The notes under the pieces: model-generated | The model's database searches: none | Told to the model about the DNA's origin: nothing | The model's input: the letters and a program-made list of their open reading frames with translations, nothing else | DNA from: an uncultured Marmoricola sp. | Lineage (GTDB): Bacteria; Actinomycetota; Actinomycetes; Propionibacteriales; Nocardioidaceae | DNA length: 28,195 nt | NCBI RefSeq assembly: GCF_943913695.1 | Contig: NZ_CALTZE010000035.1 | Coordinates: 1-28,195, forward strand | Reading direction: 5' to 3' | Shown: positions 1-7,140 of the stretch, in pieces | Position numbering within the stretch: position 1 is the first letter of the stretch | Layout of the letters: each line of letters starts with the position of its first letter | Program-made: the position numbers and the translations under genes

Positions 1-1159
1 GAGTGGTGGTGACCGTCGGCGTCGTGGTCGTGGTGGGGGTGGTCGAGGTCGTCGGGGTGCTCGTTGAGAGAGGACCACCGAGCAGGGCCAGGTCGAAGCT
101 GACACCCGCGGCCACGGCCTGGACCCGGCGACCGCTCGTGGACGCCGGCGGGGTCAGCAGTCCGGCGCTGCTGTCACCCCAGAGCACCATCGTGCCGTCG
201 GACTTCAGCGCCATGCTCTGCAGGCCGCCCGCCGCGATGGCGACCACGCCGCTGGACGCGGCGGTCGGCACGTCGGCCTGGCCGACGTCGTTGCCGCCCC
301 CGCTGTCGGCGTCGTACTCCGCACCCCAGCCCACGACCCTGCCGTCGGAGCGGAGTGCGAGGCTGAAGTCGATCCCGGCTGCCACCGAGACCACGCCGCT
401 CTGGGCCGCTGCCGGCACCTGGAGCTGGCCGTGGGAGTCGTCGCCCCAGGCATAGACCCGTCCGCCCTTGACGGCGAGGCTGTGCTGGAAGCCGGCGGCG
501 ATGGTGGTGACGCCGCTGGAGGTGGCGGCCGGTCGCTCGGTGCCACCGAAGTCGGCACCCCACTGCACGACGCCGCCGGAGCTGGTGAGCGCGAGGCTGT
601 GGACCCAACCTGCGGCGACGTCGGTCACGCCGCTCTGTGCGGCGCTCGGCACCTGCGTCTGGCCGAAGTCGAGGTAGGGCTCACGCGGCGGGTCGTCGGG
701 GTCGACGGGCCGCTCCTGGGCGCCCCACGCGAGCACCCGACCGTTCTTGACCGCGAGCGAGTGCCACCCACCGGCTGCGATCGCGGTGACGCCGCTGCTG
801 GCTGCGGCCGGGACGTCGGTCTGCCCGGCCTCCACCGAGTTGTCAGGAGTGGTGCCGGGACCGTCGACGGCACCCCAGGCGGTGACCTTGCCGCTGCTGT
901 CGAGGGCGAGCGCGTGGTAGCCACCCCCCGCGACGGCGGTGACTCCGGCGGAGAGGTTGCCCGGAACGCTGGTGGCCCCCTCGTTGTTGCTGCCCCACGC
1001 GACCACGGCGCCCGTCGGCGCGCCCGGCCCGGGCGGTGCTCCCACGGGAGCCGCCTGCGCGGCCACGGCGCTGGCCACGGCGGCGGCGGCCGCGGTCAGC
1101 AGTGCCACCGCTCGCCATCCCGTGTCGCGACGTCGCTCGGTCGTGGTGGTCTGTGACAT
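1..1159 (-). CDS. Secreted RCC1-like repeat (beta-propeller) protein, C-terminus cut by window edge
   Basis: The reading frame is open from an ATG at 1159 to the left edge, so the C-terminus is missing. The N-terminus has an Arg-rich n-region (ERRRDTGWR), an Ala-rich hydrophobic stretch and a likely signal peptidase site after AAQA, so export is expected. The body holds seven repeats, each with a V-x-x-WG motif (VVAWGSNN, VTAWGAVD, VLAWGAQE, VVQWGADF, VYAWGDDS, VVGWGAEY, MVLWGDSS) alternating with GVTAIAAG-x2-HSLAV segments. This is the RCC1 pattern, and seven copies fit a closed seven-bladed propeller. After the repeats a Thr/Pro-rich tail (TPTTSTTPTTTTTPTV) begins, typical of a linker to a wall-associated or further extracellular domain. 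A purine-rich GGGGG lies about 8 bases before the ATG. The ligand is unknown; an extracellular binding or scaffold role is inferred. Confidence 0.85.
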   Translation of the reverse strand, partial: MSQTTTTERRRDTGWRAVALLTAAAAAVASAVAAQAAPVGAPPGPGAPTGAVVAWGSNNEGATSVPGNLSAGVTAVAGGGYHALALDSSGKVTAWGAVDGPGTTPDNSVEAGQTDVPAAASSGVTAIAAGGWHSLAVKNGRVLAWGAQERPVDPDDPPREPYLDFGQTQVPSAAQSGVTDVAAGWVHSLALTSSGGVVQWGADFGGTERPAATSSGVTTIAAGFQHSLAVKGGRVYAWGDDSHGQLQVPAAAQSGVVSVAAGIDFSLALRSDGRVVGWGAEYDADSGGGNDVGQADVPTAASSGVVAIAAGGLQSMALKSDGTMVLWGDSSAGLLTPPASTSGRRVQAVAAGVSFDLALLGGPLSTSTPTTSTTPTTTTTPTVTTT

Positions 1160-1306
1160 CGCTTGCCCCCGGAGCATGTCGCTGAGCCCTGGCAGCCCAC
1201 GATCTGAGGGGACCGTAGGCGCCGGCACCCGTCGCCGCCATCGGCGTCCCACCAGATGAGGCGGAAGCGTCTCGGCCGGGTCACACGTCGGCGCGACCTG
1301 TGGCGA

Positions 1307-1345
1307 GTTGTCCGATTTTCGAGGCCCGTCGTCCGTTTCTCGGAC
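1307..1345. promoter_or_regulatory. Direct-repeat pair and small hairpin between helicase stop and RCC1-like gene
   Basis: Two related 15-mers, GTTGTCCGATTTTCG (1307-1321) and GTCGTCCGTTTCTCG (1328-1342), match at 12 of 15 positions with a 21-base period, about two helical turns. The second one also forms a short dyad, GTCCG-TTTCT-CGGAC (1331-1345). The position is about 150 bases upstream of the RCC1-like ATG and just past the helicase stop. It may be an operator for the secreted-protein gene or a weak terminator for the helicase; there is no T-run. The rest of 1160-1361 shows nothing clear. Confidence 0.3.
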
Positions 1346-1361
1346 TAGACCATGTGCTGGC

Positions 1362-3443
1362 TCACCCTTGCACCGCCAGCGCGACCGGGAGCACCTGCCC
1401 GGCGCCTGCTCGGGTGAGTGCGTGGGCGGCCAGCGTCAGCGACCACCCGGTCGCGACGAGGTCGTCGACGAGCAGCACCGGGCCGCCGTCGAGCTGCTGT
1501 GGCACCTCGAGGCGGTGCCGCCGCAGCACGGCCGCGACGCGCTGGGCGGAGTTGGCCGCGCCGGCCTCGGGTGGCACGCCGGGGTCGGCGACCTCCCAGG
1601 TCGCGACGACCGGGAGCCGCATGGTGCGGGCCAGGCCGTCGGCGAGGTCGGCGACCAGGCGCGGGCGGCGCGTCGAGGCGACGCGGGCCACGCCGGTCGG
1701 GCGCTGCTCCCAGGCGCCGGCCCAGTCGCGCATCACCGTCATCAGCGCCTCCACCAGGTCCGGCGGGACCGGCCCGTCCACGGCGTCGGGGGCGAGGAGT
1801 CGGCGCAGCTGCTGGCCGTAGCCGAGGTCGGTGAGCCGGGCGATCGCGCGCCCCTCCGCCGCCGGGGAGGCGGGCCGTCCGCTCAGGTCGATGCCGAGGC
1901 CGGCCAGACCGGTGGGCCACATCCGGCGCGGGGCGATCGTCACGCCGGGGCGGTGCAGCCGCTCGGTGGCGGCGTGCAGGGAGTCCTCGGAGAGCGTCGT
2001 CGGCAGCTCCAGACCCCCGCACCGGTCGCAGCGGCCGCAGTCGGCGGCCTCCGGGTCGTCGAGCTGCTCGCGCAGGAAGCGCATACGGCAGCCCTCGGTC
2101 TCGAGGTAGGCGAGCATCGCGTCCTGCTCGACCTGGCGCGCCTCGCGCACCCGCTCGTAGCGCTCGGCGTCGTAGGTCCACTCCCGGCCGGTGCTGACCC
2201 AGCCGCCCTGCACGCGGCGTACGGCGCCGTCGACGTCGAGCACCTTGAGCATCGTCTCGAGGCGGTTGCGCGAGAGCTCGACGCGGGTCTCCAGGGTGGG
2301 CGTGCCGACCGGCGCCTCGGGGTCGAGGGCGGCGAGCGTGGCGCGCACCTTGTCCTCCGGCGGGAAGGCGAGCGAGGCGAAGTAACGCCAGATCTCGCGG
2401 TCCTCCCAGGCCGGCAGCAGCACGACCGTGGCGTCGTCGGTGCCGCGTCCGGCACGCCCCACCTGCTGGTAGTAGGCCACCGGCGAGGCCGGCGCCCCGA
2501 GGTTGACCACGAAGCCGAGCCGCGCGTCGAAGCCCATGCCGAGGGCGCTGGTGGCCACCAGCGCCTTGAGGCGTCCGGCGAGCAGGTCCTGCTCGAGGCT
2601 CTGGCGCTCGGTGGTCTCGGTCTGGCCGGAGTAGGCCGCCACGGCGTGGCCGCGCGCCCGCAGGTGCTCGGCGACCTCCTGGGTGGCGGCGACGGTCAGG
2701 GTGTAGACGATGCCGGTGCCGGGGAGGTCGTCGAGGTGCTCGGCGAGCCAGGCCAGCCGCTGCTCGGGTCGCTCCAGACGTACGACGCCGAGGCGCAGGG
2801 ACTCGCGGTCCAGCGAGCCCCGGAGCACCAGGACCTGGTCGCCGAGCTGCTCGGCGACGTCGGTGGTGACGCGGGCGTTGGCCGTCGCGGTGGTGGCCAG
2901 GACCGGGATGCCCGGCGGCAGGGTGGTGAGCATCTGTCGGATCCGGCGGTAGTCGGGACGGAAGTCGTGACCCCAGTCGGAGATGCAGTGAGCCTCGTCG
3001 ATGACCAGCAGGCCGGCCGTCTCCGTGAGGCTGGGGAGCACCTGGTCGCGGAAGGTCGGGTTGTTGAGCCGCTCGGGACTGACCAGGAGCACGTCGACCT
3101 CACCGGCGCTGACCTGGGACTGGATCGCCGCCCAGTCCTCGATGTTGGTCGAGTTGATCGTCGCCGCGCGGATGCCGGCCCGCCCGGCCGCCTCGATCTG
3201 GTTGCGCATCAGCGCCAGCAGCGGGCTGACGATGACCGTCGGTCCCGCCCCCATCGACCGGAGCAGGGCGGTGGCCACGAAGTAGACCGCCGACTTGCCC
3301 CAGCCCGTGCGCTGCACGACCAGCGCCCGCGCCTGACGCACGACGAGCGCCTCGATGGCCGCCCACTGGTCGTCGTGGAGCCGGGCGTCGTCGTCGCCGA
3401 CCAGGGCACGCAGGTGGGTCTCGGCCTGGTCGCGGGTGCTCAT
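1362..3443 (-). CDS. RecQ-family ATP-dependent DNA helicase with C-terminal phosphoribosyltransferase-like domain
   Basis: This is a superfamily 2, 3'-5' DNA helicase of 693 residues. From the ATG at 3443: a Q-motif-like HDDQWAAI near residue 26, Walker A TGWGKS (46-51), DEAH (149-152) in the RecQ-typical run DEAHCISDWGHDF, motif III TTATA, motif V TSALGMGFD and motif VI QQVGRAGRG. A Cys cluster (GCRMRF then DCGRCDRCGG, roughly residues 450-480) fits the RecQ zinc-binding region. The C-terminal part is not a standard HRDC domain: it ends in GPVLLVDDLVATGWSL, which resembles the PRPP-binding loop of ComF-like phosphoribosyltransferases. GGGGTGG lies a few bases before the ATG at 3443; an in-frame GTG at 3452 is the alternative start. 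The gene is the last of a leftward series. A DNA repair or recombination role is inferred from family; the job of the C-terminal domain is unknown. Confidence 0.9.
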   Translation of the reverse strand: MSTRDQAETHLRALVGDDDARLHDDQWAAIEALVVRQARALVVQRTGWGKSAVYFVATALLRSMGAGPTVIVSPLLALMRNQIEAAGRAGIRAATINSTNIEDWAAIQSQVSAGEVDVLLVSPERLNNPTFRDQVLPSLTETAGLLVIDEAHCISDWGHDFRPDYRRIRQMLTTLPPGIPVLATTATANARVTTDVAEQLGDQVLVLRGSLDRESLRLGVVRLERPEQRLAWLAEHLDDLPGTGIVYTLTVAATQEVAEHLRARGHAVAAYSGQTETTERQSLEQDLLAGRLKALVATSALGMGFDARLGFVVNLGAPASPVAYYQQVGRAGRGTDDATVVLLPAWEDREIWRYFASLAFPPEDKVRATLAALDPEAPVGTPTLETRVELSRNRLETMLKVLDVDGAVRRVQGGWVSTGREWTYDAERYERVREARQVEQDAMLAYLETEGCRMRFLREQLDDPEAADCGRCDRCGGLELPTTLSEDSLHAATERLHRPGVTIAPRRMWPTGLAGLGIDLSGRPASPAAEGRAIARLTDLGYGQQLRRLLAPDAVDGPVPPDLVEALMTVMRDWAGAWEQRPTGVARVASTRRPRLVADLADGLARTMRLPVVATWEVADPGVPPEAGAANSAQRVAAVLRRHRLEVPQQLDGGPVLLVDDLVATGWSLTLAAHALTRAGAGQVLPVALAVQG

Positions 3444-3478
3444 GGGTTCCACCCCATCACGGGCCCCCGACAGCAGAC

Positions 3479-3850
3479 CTAGGGCGTGTCGGAGCCGTTG
3501 CCGAACTCGCGGTTGAAGAGCAGCTGCACGTCACGGTCGAGGCCGTCGACCTTGTGACCGAGCACGGCGATGGCACTGCGGATCGATCCGGACTCGGCGC
3601 TGAGGTCGCTGCGGGCCGAGCCGATCTCGGCGCTGAGGTCGCTGCGGACGGAGCCGATCTCGGCGCTGAGGTCGCTGCGGACCGAGCCGATCTCGGCGCT
3701 GAGGTCGCTGCGGACGGCGCGGATCTCCGCGCTCAGGTCGCTGCGGACTGAGCGGATCTCGACGCGCACGACGCGCAGCAGCAGGCTGCTCATCGCGACC
3801 ATGATGGCGAGGAAGCCCGCGATCAGGGTCCAGGTCTGCGCGTCCGACAC
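3479..3850 (-). CDS. Small membrane-anchored protein with 11-residue coiled-coil repeats
   Basis: From GTG at 3850 the product is 123 residues: a short head (MSDAQTW), one transmembrane helix (TLIAGFLAIMVAMSSLLLRVV), then five 11-residue repeats of the type I-[GR]-[SA]-V-R-S-D-L-S-A-E and a C-terminal helix (VLGHKVDGLDRDVQLLF). An 11-residue period gives a hendecad coiled coil, so a cytoplasmic or extracytoplasmic rod that oligomerises is likely. Longer starts exist at GTG 3874 and 3886, but they would add a charged leader before the membrane helix; AAGGG directly abuts GTG 3850, so the start is uncertain. It sits 35 bases before the helicase start and 62 bases past the propeller gene's stop. 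I do not recognise a named family, and no function can be assigned. The opposite strand is also open across the repeats, which is a by-product of the repeated sequence. Confidence 0.7.
   Translation of the reverse strand: MSDAQTWTLIAGFLAIMVAMSSLLLRVVRVEIRSVRSDLSAEIRAVRSDLSAEIGSVRSDLSAEIGSVRSDLSAEIGSARSDLSAESGSIRSAIAVLGHKVDGLDRDVQLLFNREFGNGSDTP
3594..3758. repeat. Five tandem 33-bp units inside the coiled-coil gene
   Basis: Units begin at 3594, 3627, 3660, 3693 and 3726. Each runs TCGGCGCTGAGGTCGCTGCG followed by a slightly variable 13-base half ending in GATC. The copies differ at only a few positions, mostly in the outermost units. The unit is exactly eleven codons, so copy number can change without shifting the frame. 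Confidence 0.9.
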
Positions 3851-3912
3851 CCCTTCATGGTGACACCCGGTCACGGCGTCCGCCACGGCGTGAGGACCGC
3901 CTGTGGACTCGC

Positions 3913-5160
3913 TCAGCGGCGTACGACGACCGCACCGGTGTTGGTCGCGACCGCCAGCAGGCCGGGCGGGGCGACCAGCCGGTAGGGCCAGTAGGTCGTC
4001 GCGACGCCGTCGGTGGGCAGCGGTGAAAAGCTGCGGCGACCGGTGCGCAGGTCGAGGGTGAGCAGGGCATCGGTCGCACCGATCAGCATCGTGTCGGCGT
4101 CGAGCGACGGCATCGCCTCGAGCACGGCGCCGTACGGCAGCAGCTGGGGAGTCTCGGGCACCGTGAAGCGCCAGAGCCGCGCTCCGCGCGCCACGTCGTA
4201 CGCCGACCAGGTGCCGCCGGCGCGCACGACCACGCGTCCGCCGCGCACGGTGGCGTCGAAGGCGGTGCCCCGCGCGGGGGTCACCGACCAGACCTCACGC
4301 CCCTCGGCGTCGAGCGCCACCAGCTCGGGAGCCGCCCCGGTGGTGGCACGGGTGAGCAGCACCCGGTCGTCGGCGACGCCGAGCACGTGGACGCCGGTGC
4401 CGGCCGGCTCGGAGTGCGACCACGACTCCTCGCCGTCGAGGGTGAGGGCCTGGAGACGCACACCCGCCGTGCGGCTCGCCAGCTGCGCCCCGTCGAGCAG
4501 CTCCTCGAGGGGACTGCCGCCGACGAGGAGGCGGTCCCCGTCGAGCCGACCGACGAAGTCGGAGCTCCCCACGCTGTCCTGCTCCCAGACCGTGCCGTCG
4601 GCCCCGAGCCGGACCAGCCGGGAGCCGTCGAGCAGGAGCACGACCGAGCCGTCGTCGAGCACCTGGGTCGAGACGTCGCTCGCCGACCGACCCGCCAGCG
4701 GGCTGCACCACTGCCGCTCGCCGGTCGCCAGGTCGAGCGCCACGACCTCCGGCGCCGCGTCCTCGGGCAGCGTGACCACGAGGTAGCGCTCGTCGTCGGC
4801 ATCGAAGGTCGACGAGCGCGTGCCCACGGCGACGCTCCACCGCGGCCGCAGGTCGTCGTCGAGCATCGTGAGCGTGTTGTCGTCGCGCAGCCGCACGCCC
4901 AGCCCGACGGCGTAGGCCGAGAGCTGCACCTCCTGGTCGTAGTCGTAGCCGCGGGAGCCGAGGACCTCGCCGACCTCGCCCATCGCCTGCAGCAGCGGCG
5001 CGGGGGCGCCCCCGGTGAGCGGCGAGCGCGAGGCCGCTGCGTCGTACGACGTCACGCTCGCGCCGCAGGGCCGCTCGCCCTCGCGCCACGCGACGCCCGC
5101 TCCCAGGGCAGCGAGCACGACCACGAGGGCGAGCCCACCGGCCCACCACCACCGGCTCAC
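3913..5160 (-). CDS. Membrane-anchored PQQ-type beta-propeller protein
   Basis: The 415-residue product starts with one transmembrane or uncleaved signal segment (WWWAGGLALVVVLAALGAGVAW) and continues outside the membrane. The body has repeated strands of the PQQ/WD40-like kind: LDLATGERQWCSPL, LTLDGEESWSHSEP, LDAEGREVWSVTPA, YDVARGARLWRFTV and LDLRTGRRSFSPL. Each has the D-x-x-T-G-x-x-x-W turn of pyrrolo-quinoline-quinone-like propellers, but I see no evidence for bound PQQ or dehydrogenase residues. The ATG overlaps the stop of the histidine kinase gene by four bases (ATGA), so the two are translationally coupled. This suggests an accessory or sensing partner for the kinase, which is an inference. 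Confidence 0.8.
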   Translation of the reverse strand: MSRWWWAGGLALVVVLAALGAGVAWREGERPCGASVTSYDAAASRSPLTGGAPAPLLQAMGEVGEVLGSRGYDYDQEVQLSAYAVGLGVRLRDDNTLTMLDDDLRPRWSVAVGTRSSTFDADDERYLVVTLPEDAAPEVVALDLATGERQWCSPLAGRSASDVSTQVLDDGSVVLLLDGSRLVRLGADGTVWEQDSVGSSDFVGRLDGDRLLVGGSPLEELLDGAQLASRTAGVRLQALTLDGEESWSHSEPAGTGVHVLGVADDRVLLTRATTGAAPELVALDAEGREVWSVTPARGTAFDATVRGGRVVVRAGGTWSAYDVARGARLWRFTVPETPQLLPYGAVLEAMPSLDADTMLIGATDALLTLDLRTGRRSFSPLPTDGVATTYWPYRLVAPPGLLAVATNTGAVVVRR

Positions 5161-7085
5161 GCAGCCGTCCTCGGGGTCGGCAGCCAGACGGTGAACGTGG
5201 TGCCGGCGCCCAGCGCGGAGTCGACGGCGATGGTGCCGTGGTGCTCGGCGACGATGCGCTGGGCGACCGGCAGCCCGAGGCCGGAGCCGGCGATCTGCTG
5301 GTCATGTGCCTGCGGGGAGCGCCAGAAGCGGTCGAAGACGCGGTCGAGGTCGTCGGCCGGGATCCCGATGCCGGTGTCGCTGACCACGAGCAGGGCACCG
5401 ACGGCGTTGAGCTGCACCGAGCAGGTGACACGGCCACCGTCGGGGGTGAACTTGACGGCGTTGCCGGCGAGGTTGAGCACCAGCCGCTCCAGCACGAGCG
5501 CGTGCCCCAGCACCCGGACGGGCTCGTCGGGCAGCTGCAGCTCCAGGGCGAGGTCGCGGTCGGCAGCCAGCTGGGTGATGGTCGACCAGGCCTCGCCGAC
5601 CGCCTCGCGCAGGTCCAGCGGCACCAGGGGGGCGCGCGGCGCCGCCGGGCCCCGCGCGACGAAGAGCAGGTCCTCGACGAGGGCACGCAGCCGGGTCACG
5701 TTGCGCTCCACCTTCTCCAGCGGCTCGACCTGCCCGGGCGCCACCGGGCCGTAGGCACCGTCGGCGAGCAGCTCGGCGTACCCCTGGATGCTGGTGATGG
5801 GGGTGCGCAGCTCGTGGCTGATGGTCGAGACCAGCTCGTCCTTGACGCGGTCGGCCTCCTCGAGCCGCCGTACCGCCTCCTGCTCACGCTGCAGGGCCTC
5901 GGCCTGCGCGGTCTCGGCGCGCGTGCGCTCGGTGACGTCCTCGGCGATGGCGACGTAGCCGAAGGACGTGCCGTCGCTGCGGATCTCGTTGACGCTCATC
6001 GAGAGCACCACCTCCTGCCCGCTCTTGGTCAGGTAGTGCGCGTCGCGGTGCGCCCCGTCGGAGAGCCGGCGCCACTGCTCGGTGGTCTCGGGACGGGGTA
6101 CGCCGCGCACGAAGCCGTCGGGGGTCAGGCCGGGAGGGTGCCGCAGCAGCTCCGGGGTCTTGCCGCGCAGCTCGGCCTCGGTGTAGCCGAGCAGCCGCTC
6201 GGCGCCGCGGTTGAAGCGCAGGATGCGGAACTCGCTGTCCATCGTCACCACCACCGTGCCGGTGGCGGCGTCGAGGATCCGCTGCACCGTCGCCTGCGCC
6301 TGGTCGGCCTCGGCCTCCACGGCGTCGAGCCGGTCCAGCAGCGGGTCGCGGGTCAGCGTCACCAGCTGGGTGACGGGGATCGGGGTCTGCTCGTACCTGT
6401 CCACCAGGTCGCGGTTGACGACCACGAAACCGAGCAGCGGCAGCGAGTAGACGGCCGCGAGCAGCAGCTTGGCACGCACCCCGTCGGCGACCAGCGACCC
6501 CAGCGCGGGGTCGGGCGCCTGCGACACCACGGGGAACAGCACGCCGTCGACGACCAGCACGCCGACGAAGCACAACACGTAGGTCGCCCCCATCGCGCCG
6601 TGGGAGAGACGGCCCTTGGCGCGCTCGAGGATGCCCGCGAGCACGATGATCAGGGCGACCGTGAGCAGGCCGCCGGCGGCGACCGGCCGCAGCGAGGTGG
6701 CGAAGATCTGCGAGGAGACGCCGACGGTGGACCGGATGCCGGGATCCTCGACGGCCCAGGCGGCCAGGGCGAAGACGGCGAGCACGAGCAGGTTGACCGA
6801 CAGCGTCAGCGCCACGACGTTGCGCAGCACCAGCAGGTCGCGGCCCGCGATCAGGGTGACGACGGAGCCGAAGACGATGCCGGCGTAGGCGATCGAGCCC
6901 GCGGGGAGCACCGTGCCGAGCACCTGCAGCCGGTAGAGCTCGCTCAGCAGCCCGGCCAGGGCGGTGAGCGCGGCGAGGTGGGCGTAGAGCAGCAGGAAGC
7001 GGAACCGCATCCGGCGCAGCGTGAAGAGCAGCGGCAGACCGGCGTACACCACGACGGAGAGGCCGAAGACCGCGGTGTTCGCCAT
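5157..7085 (-). CDS. Membrane-bound PAS-domain sensor histidine kinase
   Basis: From ATG 7085 the product has 642 residues. About 6-7 hydrophobic helices fill residues 1-230. A PAS domain follows (about 270-385, with RILRFNRGAERLLGYTEAEL and a PAC-like YVAIAEDVTERT). The HisKA domain has the H-box STISHELRTPITSIQGY with phospho-acceptor His424. The HATPase domain carries the N-box NLAGNAVKFT (Asn538, Asn542), G1 DTGIGIP, F-box FDRFWR and G2 GSGLGLP, so all catalytic boxes are intact. GGTGGGTGG lies just upstream of the ATG; an in-frame GTG at 7124 is less likely. No response regulator is adjacent, so it is an orphan in this window. It is coupled to the propeller gene by a 4-base overlap and begins 55 bases after betT. 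The signal sensed is unknown. Confidence 0.92.
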   Translation of the reverse strand: MANTAVFGLSVVVYAGLPLLFTLRRMRFRFLLLYAHLAALTALAGLLSELYRLQVLGTVLPAGSIAYAGIVFGSVVTLIAGRDLLVLRNVVALTLSVNLLVLAVFALAAWAVEDPGIRSTVGVSSQIFATSLRPVAAGGLLTVALIIVLAGILERAKGRLSHGAMGATYVLCFVGVLVVDGVLFPVVSQAPDPALGSLVADGVRAKLLLAAVYSLPLLGFVVVNRDLVDRYEQTPIPVTQLVTLTRDPLLDRLDAVEAEADQAQATVQRILDAATGTVVVTMDSEFRILRFNRGAERLLGYTEAELRGKTPELLRHPPGLTPDGFVRGVPRPETTEQWRRLSDGAHRDAHYLTKSGQEVVLSMSVNEIRSDGTSFGYVAIAEDVTERTRAETAQAEALQREQEAVRRLEEADRVKDELVSTISHELRTPITSIQGYAELLADGAYGPVAPGQVEPLEKVERNVTRLRALVEDLLFVARGPAAPRAPLVPLDLREAVGEAWSTITQLAADRDLALELQLPDEPVRVLGHALVLERLVLNLAGNAVKFTPDGGRVTCSVQLNAVGALLVVSDTGIGIPADDLDRVFDRFWRSPQAHDQQIAGSGLGLPVAQRIVAEHHGTIAVDSALGAGTTFTVWLPTPRTAA

Positions 7086-7140
7086 CACGCCACCCACCCA
7101 GGTCGACTCCGACGATAGTGACACCCCGGCGGTCCGGTCG

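Noticed and set aside
1308..3482. A 724-codon open frame on the plus strand opposite the RecQ-like helicase.
   Set aside because: Its product is low-complexity Gly/Arg/His-rich with no domain, while the minus strand encodes a helicase with all motifs. It is an antisense artefact of high GC.
3554..3863. Plus-strand repeat-containing frames opposite the coiled-coil gene.
   Set aside because: They exist only because the 33-bp unit is open in several frames. They have no ribosome binding site and no membrane or domain features.
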